Source of the DNA: Acinetobacter sp. UBA3106
GTDB taxonomy: Bacteria; Pseudomonadota; Gammaproteobacteria; Pseudomonadales; Moraxellaceae
Direction of reading: 5' to 3'
Assembly (NCBI GenBank): GCA_002365595.1
Contig: DFAM01000016.1
Location: 300,073 to 340,919, forward strand
Length of the DNA stretch: 40,847 nt
The notes under the pieces were generated by a model, which searched no databases, was not told the DNA's origin, and saw only the letters and a program-made list of their open reading frames with translations. Positions 1 to 8,204 of this stretch are shown one piece after another (positions within the stretch are counted from its first letter, which is position 1; the number at the start of each line of letters is the position of its first letter). The position numbers and the translations under genes are program-made.

Positions 1-476
1 GTATCACGGCCATCTAAAAATGCATGCAGATAAACTTTTGCACCGCGTTTTAATGCCAGTTCAGCCATAGCCACAATATGGTCTTCATGCGAATGTACGC
101 CACCTTGTGACAATAAACCTAAAATATGCACTGCACCATTCGCAGCTTTGGCTTTTTCAACGGCATCGACCAGCACTTCCTGCTCAAAAAAAGCACCGGT
201 ACGAATATCTTTGGTAATACGGGTAAAATCCTGATACAGCACGCGACCTGCACCAAGGTTCATATGACCCACTTCAGAGTTGCCCATTTGACCATCAGGC
301 AGGCCAACATCTTCACCTGAACCTGAAATCAAACCATGTGGATGCTTTTGTTGCATAGCAGTTAAATTTGGTCGTTTTGCTGCCAGGTAAGCATTGTCTT
401 CGACCGCTTCGCGATGACCCACACCATCCATAATTACCAATACGTGAGGGATTTTGCCAGCAGTTGCATCCGTCAT
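1..476 (-). CDS. gpmI: 2,3-bisphosphoglycerate-independent phosphoglycerate mutase, N-terminal part (cut by window edge)
   Basis: Cytosolic glycolytic enzyme that interconverts 3- and 2-phosphoglycerate using Mn. The gene reads leftwards and leaves the window at base 1, so only about the first 158 of roughly 510 residues are visible. The ATG at 474-476 gives MTDATAGKIPHVLVIMDG, and the VLVIMDG strand carries the first metal-binding Asp of the alkaline-phosphatase superfamily. Further in, GLPDGQMGNSEVGHMNLGAG contains the NSEVGH motif with the catalytic serine, and GLLSQGGVHSHEDH is the typical metal and substrate segment. A purine-rich AAGAG lies about 10 nt upstream of the ATG. It is separated from lptG by a 121-bp gap holding an inverted repeat. 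The identification is firm; the C-terminal part cannot be judged. Confidence 0.96.
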   Translation of the reverse strand, partial: MTDATAGKIPHVLVIMDGVGHREAVEDNAYLAAKRPNLTAMQQKHPHGLISGSGEDVGLPDGQMGNSEVGHMNLGAGRVLYQDFTRITKDIRTGAFFEQEVLVDAVEKAKAANGAVHILGLLSQGGVHSHEDHIVAMAELALKRGAKVYLHAFLDGRD

Positions 477-541
477 AATGAACACTCTTTTGTTTACAAT
501 TTCATCGTTATATCTTACCGAATTTTCGGTCAAGACTCTAT

Positions 542-572
542 GTGCAGATCATGACTAAAGCTGATCATGCAC
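542..572. promoter_or_regulatory. Inverted repeat between lptG and gpmI
   Basis: GTGCAGATCA (542-551) pairs with TGATC-A-TGCAC (562-572), giving a 10-bp stem with one bulged A and a 10-nt loop. A short T-rich run follows on the plus strand, yet no plus-strand gene precedes it. It lies about 70 bp upstream of the gpmI start, so an operator or a transcript-end structure for lptG is equally possible. Function not shown. Confidence 0.35.
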
Positions 573-597
573 CTTGTTTTTATCACTGTAGGGTCTG

Positions 598-1668
598 CTA
601 GCGTGCGCGTCGTAGCAAATAACCACCGATCAGCATCATCAGCACAATCGGCACAAACACGAACCAGGCCGGTGATGGGGAATAGACCAGACTTGCATAG
701 CCCAAAAAGTCCTGTAGATAGAAGAATCCCAGGCCAATAAATAAGGCAATGACCAGACGGAAACCCATCGACTGTTGGCGTAAAGGGCCAAAAATAAAGG
801 AACAGGCAATCAGCACCAAGGCAATCAGTGCAAATGGTGAACCGACTTTTTGCCAGAATGCCAGCCTGTAGGTTTTCGGAATCTGGCTATATTCATGCAT
901 ATAACTCATGAAACTGACCAACTGACTTGGCGATAGCTCTTCCGGGTCAAGCGTGACCATATGCACATATTTCGGTTGCAAAGCCAAAGACAGAGGAAGC
1001 TGTTCTGCTCTCACCAGCGAAGCATTGCCTTGCGGCAGAATATCCATCTGTGAAGTGGTTTGTAGATCCCAACTGCCATCTTTTACAAACTGGCCTTTTT
1101 CTGCAACCAGCACACCTTTTAATTGATAATCGTCATTAAAATCAACCAACTGAATGTAATTTAGCTGGCCTTTGGCATTGGCATAATCAATATAAATAAA
1201 GCGCTGGCCTTCACGGGTCCAATAGCCTCTCACCTCACCCAATGAACTGACACTGCGGTGATCTTTGACGCTTTTGGCCTGCTCATTGGTATAGGGAATG
1301 ACCCATTCACTGAGTACAAAGGATAAAACCACCAGAATCAGCGCTGAACGAATCACCCAGCCGACAATGCGCCATAAGCTCACCCCGACCGAGCGCATCA
1401 CCACCAATTCACTATTGGAAGCCAACGTGCCTAAACCCAGCACAGCACCAATCAGGGCAGAAATAGGCAAGATTTCATACAGATAACGCGGTGCACCCCA
1501 CAATACATAGACAAAAGCCTGCCAGGCACCATAGTTTTCATTCAGTGAACCCAATTCACCCAAATAGGTAAACAATACTTGTAAAACTGAAAGTACTGCT
1601 GTGGCACCCAACATTGCTAAGGCAGTCGTTTTGGTCACATGTTTCGCAATAATTCGACGTGCTAACAT
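598..1668 (-). CDS. lptG: LPS export ABC transporter permease LptG
   Basis: One of the two permeases of the LptB2FG inner-membrane ABC transporter, which extracts lipopolysaccharide or lipooligosaccharide and passes it to LptC-A-D. The protein has the family layout: three N-terminal membrane helices (about 12-35, 60-85, 100-125), a periplasmic beta-jellyroll-like domain in the middle (about 130-265), and three C-terminal helices ending in LLRRAR. Start chosen at MLARRIIAKHV (356 aa), the normal LptG beginning; an in-frame upstream start at 1752 would read through the end of lptF and add 28 residues unlike the family. It begins one base after the lptF stop codon, so the pair is one transcript. 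The ATPase LptB is not in this window, as usual. Confidence 0.95.
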   Translation of the reverse strand: MLARRIIAKHVTKTTALAMLGATAVLSVLQVLFTYLGELGSLNENYGAWQAFVYVLWGAPRYLYEILPISALIGAVLGLGTLASNSELVVMRSVGVSLWRIVGWVIRSALILVVLSFVLSEWVIPYTNEQAKSVKDHRSVSSLGEVRGYWTREGQRFIYIDYANAKGQLNYIQLVDFNDDYQLKGVLVAEKGQFVKDGSWDLQTTSQMDILPQGNASLVRAEQLPLSLALQPKYVHMVTLDPEELSPSQLVSFMSYMHEYSQIPKTYRLAFWQKVGSPFALIALVLIACSFIFGPLRQQSMGFRLVIALFIGLGFFYLQDFLGYASLVYSPSPAWFVFVPIVLMMLIGGYLLRRAR

Positions 1669-1669
1669 T

Positions 1670-2770
1670 TTAAGACCTCGCCTGCTGAATTCGTTTCTTG
1701 ATTTTCGGTGCCAGTTTCTGTTTCCGGGAAAACAGTGCTGCGGTAATAGCATAGACCATCAAAACCACAGGATACGCCCAGATCCCCATTTCATCTTTAC
1801 TGACCCGGGTTTTAACTGCCATCAAGGCTACAATCAAACTGGAAAAAATCAGTAAAGCCGGGAACAGTTTTAAATAACGGCCTTGACGCGGACTGACCTC
1901 ACAAAGCGCAATTGCCAGTATTAAAGCAGCCACAATAGAAAATGGCACGAAGATCCGCCAGCCCAGTTCGCTTGCGACCACAGGATCATTACGGTTGTTC
2001 CAGAGTTTTGAAATCGGTAGCGCTTCTACTTCAGAACTTTCAAACTTGGCTTCCTGATCACTTTCCAGGCGTAAACGGTAAGACTGAAATTCAGCCTGGG
2101 TGTATTTTGGTGTTCTCGGGAAAATTTCATAACGGCGTCCCTGAACCAAATCGACAATACTGGCCGTTTCGTCAGGAGCTTCCACACGGGTGGCTTCTTT
2201 GGCCAAAATCATGATGTCAGGTTGACCGGGTTTTTCGGCACGCTGATAGAAAAACACGTCTTTCAGATTACGACGGTCTTCCGACAAATCACCAGCATAA
2301 ATAGTATAAGGGCCTGAGGAAATAAATTCTTTAGGACGAACCAGGTCAAACCCGGTTCTTACCGCCTGCTTAGTGGTCAGTGCTTCAAACTGGCGAATAC
2401 CCCAAGGAGACATCCAGATCATTAACACCGTTTGCACAGCAAGAAAAGCCAATGTTAACGGAATGAGTAAACGCCCCAGCTGGTTACGGCTGATACCACT
2501 ACCATTCAATACCGCCATTTCATGATCGACATAGAGACGACCCAGCACCAGCATCAAGCCAATAAAAAAGCCGAGTGGAAGAATTAAAGTTAAAAATTCT
2601 GGCAGTCGATAGCCAATAATGCTGAACAAAATACTGGCATCTAAACGGCCTTGTGCCGCTACACCAAAGTACTTGATCAGTCGACCACCCATCATGATTA
2701 AGGTCAATAAAGCAATCACTACCAAGGAGGTAGACAGCACTTGCTTGACCAGATAACGCCGAATAATCAA
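1670..2770 (-). CDS. lptF: LPS export ABC transporter permease LptF
   Basis: Partner permease of LptG in the LptB2FG complex of the inner membrane. It starts with MIIRRYLVKQVLSTSLVV, the amphipathic interface helix and first membrane helix typical of LptF, with helices near 12-35, 55-80 and 100-120, a periplasmic domain (about 130-270) and three C-terminal helices. The 366-residue length matches the family. It is the first gene of the lptF-lptG pair and is transcribed away from pepA. The 159-bp divergent gap contains a 16-bp perfect palindrome 30 bp upstream of its ATG and another inverted repeat nearer pepA, so its promoter must lie there. Confidence 0.95.
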   Translation of the reverse strand: MIIRRYLVKQVLSTSLVVIALLTLIMMGGRLIKYFGVAAQGRLDASILFSIIGYRLPEFLTLILPLGFFIGLMLVLGRLYVDHEMAVLNGSGISRNQLGRLLIPLTLAFLAVQTVLMIWMSPWGIRQFEALTTKQAVRTGFDLVRPKEFISSGPYTIYAGDLSEDRRNLKDVFFYQRAEKPGQPDIMILAKEATRVEAPDETASIVDLVQGRRYEIFPRTPKYTQAEFQSYRLRLESDQEAKFESSEVEALPISKLWNNRNDPVVASELGWRIFVPFSIVAALILAIALCEVSPRQGRYLKLFPALLIFSSLIVALMAVKTRVSKDEMGIWAYPVVLMVYAITAALFSRKQKLAPKIKKRIQQARS

Positions 2771-2799
2771 ATTAATTCTTCCAAAAAAAGGGCAAATAA

Positions 2800-2815
2800 A
2801 AACTAGCGCTAGTTT
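2800..2815. promoter_or_regulatory. 16-bp perfect palindrome, candidate operator of lptF/pepA
   Basis: AAACTAGCGCTAGTTT is a perfect two-fold palindrome in the divergent lptF-pepA gap, 30 bp upstream of the lptF ATG. Its position fits a dimeric repressor site or a leader hairpin. No known regulator is assigned. Confidence 0.4.
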
Positions 2816-2855
2816 ACCCGAATGGTGAAAATATAAAACCTATACTGTTGTTGCG

Positions 2856-2888
2856 CATTGAAACTCTATTCATAGAAATGTTTCAATG
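2856..2888. promoter_or_regulatory. 9-bp inverted repeat upstream of pepA
   Basis: CATTGAAAC (2856-2864) and GTTTCAATG (2880-2888) form a perfect 9-bp inverted repeat with a 15-nt spacer, ending 41 bp before the pepA ATG. It could be a protein-binding site or a leader hairpin. E. coli PepA binds DNA and represses some promoters, so autoregulation is conceivable but is only inference here. Confidence 0.35.
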
Positions 2889-2929
2889 GTTTAATGGTTT
2901 GCAATCTTTCAAAGGCATGAATACAAAAC

Positions 2930-4378
2930 ATGAAACTGACAATTAATACGTCATTCCAAGAGAATGCATCTAGCCCATATTTGTTGATATTAGTTGATTC
3001 TGAGCAGTTGCAAAAGGTCTCTACAACTTATCAAATCAATGATTTAAATAGTTTAGTCGAAGCAGCACAATTCAAGGCGAGCCTAGGCGAATCTTTACCC
3101 CTGATCGGGAAAGTAGCGGCATGTCTGAATACCACGCTGATTGGCCTGGATAAAGCAGCTGAAATTCAGCCGGCTAAATTAGCAAAAATTGCACAAACCA
3201 TTATCAAAGCGTCACAAAAAAAATTCAAACAGATCAGCATTGATATTTCTGCTCTCGCTCCAGAGCAGCATTATTTATTTGCACTGGCGCTGACTCAGGC
3301 AAGTTACGCCTTTGATGAATACAAATCCAAGAAAAATGAATTTGTGCTTGAACAAATTCAGCTGATTGCTGCAAACAGTAGCTTAACCCCGCAGCAGTTA
3401 AGTTTGATTCATGCAGTGCAATCCGGTCAGAACCTGGCCCGTGATTTAGGCAACCGTCCAGGCAATATCTGTTTTCCTGAATATCTGGCAGAACAGGCCC
3501 AAGCCTTGGCTGCAGAATATCCGGACTTGCTGAAAGTGACGGTAATCAATGAACAGCAAATGGCAGACTTGGGCATGAATGCCTTCCTTGCCGTGAGCAA
3601 AGGTTCAGACCGTCCAGGTCGTGTAATTACCCTTGAATATAAAGCTCATACCGAACAAGCGCCTGTTGTACTGGTCGGTAAAGGCGTAACCTTTGATACA
3701 GGCGGTATTTCACTCAAGCCGGGTCTGGGCATGGATGAAATGAAATTCGACATGTGCGGCGCAGCATCAGTACTGGGCACCATGCGTGCGCTGTGCGAAT
3801 CTAAACTACCGATTCATGTGGTCGGTGCCATTGCCGCGGCTGAAAATATGCCTTCAGGTCATGCCACCCGTCCGGGTGATATCGTGACCACCATGAGTGG
3901 TCAAACAGTGGAAATTTTAAATACCGATGCCGAAGGCCGTTTGGTGCTATGCGACACCCTGACGTACATCAAGCGTTTTAATCCGGCGCTGGTGATTGAT
4001 ATTGCAACCTTGACCGGTGCCTGTGTAGTCGCTTTGGGTTCAGTATTGTCAGGTTTATTTACGCCAGATGACGAATTGGCTGCTGAAATTACCGCTGCTG
4101 GCCAGGCTTCTTTTGACCGGGTATGGCGCATGCCGGTAATTGACGACTATCAGGAACAGTTGGATTCGCCATTTGCCGATATTGGCAATATTGGTGGGCC
4201 TAAAGCCGGTTCTGTGACTGCTGCATGTTTCTTGCAACGTTTTACCCGTGAATATCGCTGGGCACATCTAGATGTTGCCGGTACGGCATGGAACTCAGGT
4301 ACAGCCAAAGGTGCAACCGGTCGTCCGGTGCCATTACTGGTTCAGTTCCTGGCCAATCGTGCGCAGTCAAATGGCTAA
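2930..4378 (+). CDS. pepA: Leucyl aminopeptidase (M17 family)
   Basis: Cytosolic hexameric two-metal aminopeptidase that removes N-terminal residues from peptides. In E. coli the same protein also binds DNA and assists XerCD recombination at plasmid cer/psi sites. The 482-residue protein has the variable N-terminal domain (1-165) and the M17 catalytic domain: the active-site stretch GKGVTFDTGGISLKPG near 257, the metal-ligand region DMCGAASVLGTM, and the signature NTDAEGRL at 331-338. No good Shine-Dalgarno sequence lies in front of the ATG; a purine run AAAGG sits 14 nt away. Its last codons overlap the holC start by 8 bp, so holC is probably translationally coupled, as in the E. coli pepA-holC order. 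Confidence 0.97.
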   Translation: MKLTINTSFQENASSPYLLILVDSEQLQKVSTTYQINDLNSLVEAAQFKASLGESLPLIGKVAACLNTTLIGLDKAAEIQPAKLAKIAQTIIKASQKKFKQISIDISALAPEQHYLFALALTQASYAFDEYKSKKNEFVLEQIQLIAANSSLTPQQLSLIHAVQSGQNLARDLGNRPGNICFPEYLAEQAQALAAEYPDLLKVTVINEQQMADLGMNAFLAVSKGSDRPGRVITLEYKAHTEQAPVVLVGKGVTFDTGGISLKPGLGMDEMKFDMCGAASVLGTMRALCESKLPIHVVGAIAAAENMPSGHATRPGDIVTTMSGQTVEILNTDAEGRLVLCDTLTYIKRFNPALVIDIATLTGACVVALGSVLSGLFTPDDELAAEITAAGQASFDRVWRMPVIDDYQEQLDSPFADIGNIGGPKAGSVTAACFLQRFTREYRWAHLDVAGTAWNSGTAKGATGRPVPLLVQFLANRAQSNG

Positions 4379-4778
4379 AGTCAGCTTTTATCTGTTTGAA
4401 AAAAGCAATGAACGGCAGGTGCAAAGCACTTGCCGTTTGTGCCGCAAGATTCTGAAACAGCCTGCACAGATCTGGCTGTATTGCGAAAATACCGACTTGC
4501 AGCAGCAGCTTGATGAACAGTTGTGGAGTTTTGATCCCAGCAGTTTTATTCCGCATGGTATTGATCAGGAACAGGCCAGCATTTGCATTTCATCGCGTTT
4601 GCCGGAACAGTCGGACTGGATCGTGTTTAATTTTAACAATCAAGCCCTTGAACAGATTGATAAATTTAGTCACATTATAGAAATCATCGAAAATAATGAA
4701 TCGGCAAAACAACTGGGTCGTGAAAAATTTAAACAATATCGACGCTTAGGTATTGAGCCACGAACGTTCAAGCTTTAA
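4371..4778 (+). CDS. holC: DNA polymerase III chi subunit
   Basis: Clamp-loader accessory subunit that, with psi, links the polymerase III holoenzyme to single-stranded-DNA-binding protein. The start at MAKVSFYLFEKSN (135 aa) gives the family N-terminus; a longer in-frame reading from 4272 would lie inside pepA. The motifs are typical of chi: the VSFYLF strand, CRLCRKILKQPAQIWLYC, the segment LDEQLWSFDPSSFIPHG, and RLPEQSDWIVFNF. It overlaps the end of pepA by 8 bp. E. coli has valS next; here a coiled-coil gene follows after 28 bp. The HolD partner is not in the window. Confidence 0.93.
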   Translation: MAKVSFYLFEKSNERQVQSTCRLCRKILKQPAQIWLYCENTDLQQQLDEQLWSFDPSSFIPHGIDQEQASICISSRLPEQSDWIVFNFNNQALEQIDKFSHIIEIIENNESAKQLGREKFKQYRRLGIEPRTFKL

Positions 4779-4806
4779 CCGATCAATTGAAATAAGGAGA
4801 GATGTG

Positions 4807-5439
4807 GTGGCATTAAATGTCGGTCAAGATTTTAAACAGCGCTGGTTAAACGTACCGGAAGCTGTTCGTCAGGCATTTATAGATGACTTACACCGCGTCT
4901 GCAATGTCCTCAAACCTGAAACCAATATTCATAAGTGGCTGGAAAAAGACAAAGAAGCCCAGCAGCAATCTTATGAAAAAATTGAACGTGCTTATGTCGA
5001 ACGAAAAGCTCAGCTGATTGAAGAAGCGCGTATGCGCAAGCAGCGTGCTTTAGAACAGTCGCTAGAAAATAAGCGTGCCGAGCAGGCGGCTTATGCACAG
5101 GCATTACAGTTAGATGAAGACAGACAGTTTGCCGAACAAGTTCATACCCTGGCTTTTATGCGTCAAAATATAGAGCACGAAACCCAAACCTATACTGCCC
5201 GCTATCACAAGAATCCGGAAGGCAGTGCCATGAACTTTGCCAAAGGCATGCGATCGATCCCGGATACGAAAATATTATCGGAACTGGAAAGTGTGCGTTT
5301 ACGTCTGGAACTGGAAGCTGAAACCCTGATTGAGCAAGCGGTGACAGCATTTCGTGCCAAGTTACTTCAGGCCAGTCAGGAAGAAATTGAATATATTTTA
5401 AAACATTCCAATTTATCTACAGATAAACCTGCATCTTAA
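4807..5439 (+). CDS. Hypothetical protein with long charged coiled-coil region
   Basis: Not recognised as a named family. The best start is the GTG at 4807 (210 aa), because TAAGGAGA lies 7 nt upstream; a TTG at 4753 would overlap holC and has no ribosome site. The protein is soluble, with no signal peptide or membrane helix. Residues about 30-120 are a highly charged, Ala/Gln/Glu/Arg-rich helical stretch typical of a coiled coil, followed by a short conserved-looking patch (YHKNPEGSAMNFAKGMRSI) and a second amphipathic helix (about 155-195). It follows holC by 28 bp and precedes a strong terminator, so it ends the pepA-holC operon. A role tied to replication or to PepA is only guessed from position. 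Confidence 0.8.
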   Translation: MALNVGQDFKQRWLNVPEAVRQAFIDDLHRVCNVLKPETNIHKWLEKDKEAQQQSYEKIERAYVERKAQLIEEARMRKQRALEQSLENKRAEQAAYAQALQLDEDRQFAEQVHTLAFMRQNIEHETQTYTARYHKNPEGSAMNFAKGMRSIPDTKILSELESVRLRLELEAETLIEQAVTAFRAKLLQASQEEIEYILKHSNLSTDKPAS

Positions 5440-5493
5440 GGTTTGATGATGCTGGCTTGAGGCATTTTTTAATGTTGTTGTTATGATAAAAAC

Positions 5494-5516
5494 AGTCCAT
5501 TTCGGTGGACTTTTTA
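5494..5516 (+). terminator. Rho-independent terminator of the pepA-holC operon
   Basis: AGTCCA-TTTCGG-TGGACT hairpin followed by TTTTTATT, 55 bp after the stop of the coiled-coil gene. Confidence 0.85.
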
Positions 5517-5566
5517 TTGGGCTCATTATTTGAAATGAGTCTTGAACCTTTTGTAAGGTACTAAAA

Positions 5567-6112
5567 TTAAAACAAGTCTACGGCGAGACCAAGCATATTG
5601 CCTGCCCCATAACCGATTCCCAGTAATACCGCAATCCAGATTAAACCGCCGGCCACATTATACAGCATGAAACTCAAGATATTCATATGCCCTGCCCCTG
5701 CAGCAAAGGGAGCAAAGGAACGTACAAAAGGCACAAAGCGGGCCACTAGAATGGTTTTACCACCATGCTTGGTAAAATAATTGTTGGTTTTCAGGATATA
5801 TGCGGGTTTTAAGAAGCGGGAATGTTCATGGAAAAATTTAAAGCCCAAAATCTGCCCGGTATAGTAATTGACGATATAACCCAATACTGCAGCTATAAAC
5901 AGTAACAGTCCCATGGTGTTTAAATGGATCACATCTGTAGTTGAGCAGAGGGCACCAATTGCAATCAGCAGGCTGTCCCCCGGCAAGAAGAACATAAACA
6001 CAGAACCGGTTTCTGCAAAGATAATCAGAAATAAAATGGCATAGATCCACAGACCATACTGATCCAGTAAAGTCGGTAACCATTGTTCGATATGCATTAT
6101 AAAATCAAGCAT
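5567..6112 (-). CDS. DedA family inner-membrane protein
   Basis: Polytopic membrane protein of the DedA/VTT superfamily. Members are required for membrane homeostasis, and several act as undecaprenyl-phosphate or phospholipid flippases. The 181-residue protein shows the family pattern: a re-entrant segment with FFLPGDSLLIAIGAL (about 40-55), an ETGSVF acidic motif before it, and the basic signature GGKTILVARFVPFVRSFAPF with the conserved arginines (about 115-135), then GGLIWIAVLLGIGYGAG. AAAGGG lies 9 nt upstream of the ATG. It is a single-gene unit between convergent and same-strand neighbours. Which DedA subgroup, and which lipid, cannot be told. Confidence 0.9.
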   Translation of the reverse strand: MLDFIMHIEQWLPTLLDQYGLWIYAILFLIIFAETGSVFMFFLPGDSLLIAIGALCSTTDVIHLNTMGLLLFIAAVLGYIVNYYTGQILGFKFFHEHSRFLKPAYILKTNNYFTKHGGKTILVARFVPFVRSFAPFAAGAGHMNILSFMLYNVAGGLIWIAVLLGIGYGAGNMLGLAVDLF

Positions 6113-6174
6113 TTACCGATACCCTTTGCCATCTTGATATGTGCATCACAGATTAAAAACCATCGCTCATGAAT

Positions 6175-6206
6175 AAAAAAACAGCCTGACTTTTCAATCA
6201 GACTGT
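6175..6206 (-). terminator. Terminator of the nrdR-ribD-methyltransferase-ribE operon
   Basis: On the minus strand ACAGTCTGA pairs with TCAGGCTGT across an 8-nt loop (one G-T pair) and a run of T follows. It begins 19 bp after the ribE stop codon. Confidence 0.85.
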
Positions 6207-6224
6207 TCTCTATTCTAGGGACTT

Positions 6225-6884
6225 TTACTTCAAGAAGCCATTTTCTGCCAAAAATGCCATGCTCAATTTAGACTGTTCTTTGACTTCAGCAGCTTTATCA
6301 CCCAGCATCAAACGCTCGATATAACGCGCCAACACATCCACTTCCAGATTCACTTTCGCCCCGGTTTTCCAGGTGCCGATATTGGTTCGTTCAGCCGTAT
6401 GCGGAATCAGATTCAGGCTGATAATATTGCCGCGTAAATGGTTAATGGTCAGGCTAATCCCGTCCACGGTCACCGAGCCTTTTTCGGCCAGGTATTTGGC
6501 AATTTCCGCCGGTGCCGTTACCTCATAATAAATAGAACGGGCATCTTCACGCACCAGTGTAATTTCACCCACTGCGTCGACATGGCCACTGACAATATGT
6601 CCACCAAAACGGGTGGTTGGCAACATGGCTTTTTCCACATTGACCGGTTGACCCACTTTCCAGGTACCAAGTGTCGTACGGTTTAAACTTTCGCGCGAAA
6701 CGTCAGCAGCATACCAGTTATCGCCCCATTCAATCACGGTCAGGCAAATACCATTGGTGGCAATTGAATCACCCAAATGCACATCAGACATGTCGAGATC
6801 GGTGCCAATACGCAAACGTACATCACCGCCTACGCTTTGCAAGCTCTCTACTTTACCTAGACTTTCAATAATGCCTGTAAACAT
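6225..6884 (-). CDS. ribE: Riboflavin synthase, alpha subunit
   Basis: Catalyses dismutation of two 6,7-dimethyl-8-ribityllumazine molecules to riboflavin, the last step of the pathway. The 219-residue protein has the two lumazine-binding beta-barrel repeats: MFTGIIESLGKV with GDSIATNGICLTV in the first (1-95), and HIVSGHVDAVGEI with GSVTVDGISLTIN in the second (98-195), then the C-terminal trimerisation helix with VDVLARYIERL. It lies 27 bp after the methyltransferase gene and 19 bp before a strong terminator, so it is the last gene of the operon. The symbol follows the ribE naming for the alpha subunit; E. coli literature also uses ribC. Confidence 0.96.
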   Translation of the reverse strand: MFTGIIESLGKVESLQSVGGDVRLRIGTDLDMSDVHLGDSIATNGICLTVIEWGDNWYAADVSRESLNRTTLGTWKVGQPVNVEKAMLPTTRFGGHIVSGHVDAVGEITLVREDARSIYYEVTAPAEIAKYLAEKGSVTVDGISLTINHLRGNIISLNLIPHTAERTNIGTWKTGAKVNLEVDVLARYIERLMLGDKAAEVKEQSKLSMAFLAENGFLK

Positions 6885-6911
6885 AACTTTTTCTCTAATT
6901 CTGTCGTTGTT

Positions 6912-8204
6912 TTACCACAATGCCAGTTGCGTACTTACACCCGTCGTATCCACACCACCCAGTTCAGCAAAATGATACAGTTGACCCAAGAGCTGACGCA
7001 GTGGCGGACCGGATTTGGCATGCGTATCGGTAATCACAATAAATTCTAGCACACGTGCACGTTCTGACTGGCGTTGCTTGCTGACCCGATAACGCGGGAC
7101 ATCTTGCGTCAACAAGGTTACACGACCACGTTTTAAATTTGCCTGCAGCAAATCACCCGCTTCAATATTACCATCGGTCGAATAGCTGGTCAGAATATAA
7201 CGTGCATTAATCGTTGCCAACAACTTCTCGTAGGCTTCTTTGGCATACTTGGAAGAATTGTACTGACTCGGGCGTTCTTTACGCCAGGCACGGTCAATCC
7301 CGCTCTTGAAACCTTTGGTATCCGGACTCGGTAAATCTGCCTGATCCCACAGCGTCAAGGCATTCAACACGTGATAATTACTACTATAAGCATGCTGGTT
7401 ATAAGGTGGATCCAGATAGGCCACATCCACCTCAAAATTACTCATTTGGTTGGCAAGATGTTGCGCATCGACACACCACATTTCTGCTGCCGGTTTTTTC
7501 GGCCCACCAATCTCGCAGAAACGGCTTGGCGTCAGCCAGAGCAATGATTCAATCCGTTCCAAAGCAGTTTGGGTTTTACCGCCCCAGCCATGATGGAAAC
7601 TTTTGAATACCCCTGAAGTATTACTGACAAAACTGGCTGAATACAGCAGAGGTGCAAGCAGGGCCGACATCTCGACATCATTAATGGCGCCTTGTGCTTG
7701 CCAGGTTGCAATCTGCTGGCGGATGGCATCAATACGCATCCCGTTACGACGCTTGAAGAACAAACGGTCACGGGTCGGATCATAAATTTCATCGTTACGC
7801 GGACACAGGTTATGTGTCACCCAGCCTTTCACTTCAGGCAAACGGTTCAGATAATCAATGGCTTTTTGATACCCACCCAGCTCTTTAAAAGCCGGGGCTT
7901 CTGTACAAGATAAAATGGCGCTGTTTAAAGCATGGCTGTACGGTTCCCAATCATTGGCAATCACGCGATAACCATTTTGCCGCGCCAAACGTGAAACGAC
8001 GCCAGAGCCTGCAAAAAAGTCAGCAAAAATCGGGGCACGACCATTGTGGCTATTTAAGGTTCCTGTACTCTCAAGTGCTTCCAAAATCAGATGCAGTAAA
8101 CGCCGTTTGTTGCCTAAATACGGAACAAGCTGATTGAAAAGATATTCATCTGTGGTACGTGCTGAATGACGACGTTTATGATAAACCGAAGACTCTGAAT
8201 TCAT
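6912..8204 (-). CDS. Orphan DNA N6-adenine methyltransferase (D12 class)
   Basis: Transfers a methyl group from S-adenosylmethionine to adenine in DNA. The 430-residue protein has the D12-class order: an N-terminal lysine-containing motif near LVPYLGNKRRLL, the AdoMet motif FADFFAGSGVVSRLA (about 62-76), an acidic ND after it, a long target-recognition region (about 130-250), and the catalytic DPPYNQHAYSSNYH near 268-281. No restriction endonuclease gene is nearby. It overlaps ribD by ATGA (8201-8204) and lies 27 bp before ribE, so it is embedded in the riboflavin operon. I recall an A. baumannii methyltransferase, AamA, in a similar position and reported as GAATTC-specific; that identity is unverified. 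A GAATTC spans its own start codon (8197-8202). Confidence 0.92.
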   Translation of the reverse strand: MNSESSVYHKRRHSARTTDEYLFNQLVPYLGNKRRLLHLILEALESTGTLNSHNGRAPIFADFFAGSGVVSRLARQNGYRVIANDWEPYSHALNSAILSCTEAPAFKELGGYQKAIDYLNRLPEVKGWVTHNLCPRNDEIYDPTRDRLFFKRRNGMRIDAIRQQIATWQAQGAINDVEMSALLAPLLYSASFVSNTSGVFKSFHHGWGGKTQTALERIESLLWLTPSRFCEIGGPKKPAAEMWCVDAQHLANQMSNFEVDVAYLDPPYNQHAYSSNYHVLNALTLWDQADLPSPDTKGFKSGIDRAWRKERPSQYNSSKYAKEAYEKLLATINARYILTSYSTDGNIEAGDLLQANLKRGRVTLLTQDVPRYRVSKQRQSERARVLEFIVITDTHAKSGPPLRQLLGQLYHFAELGGVDTTGVSTQLALW

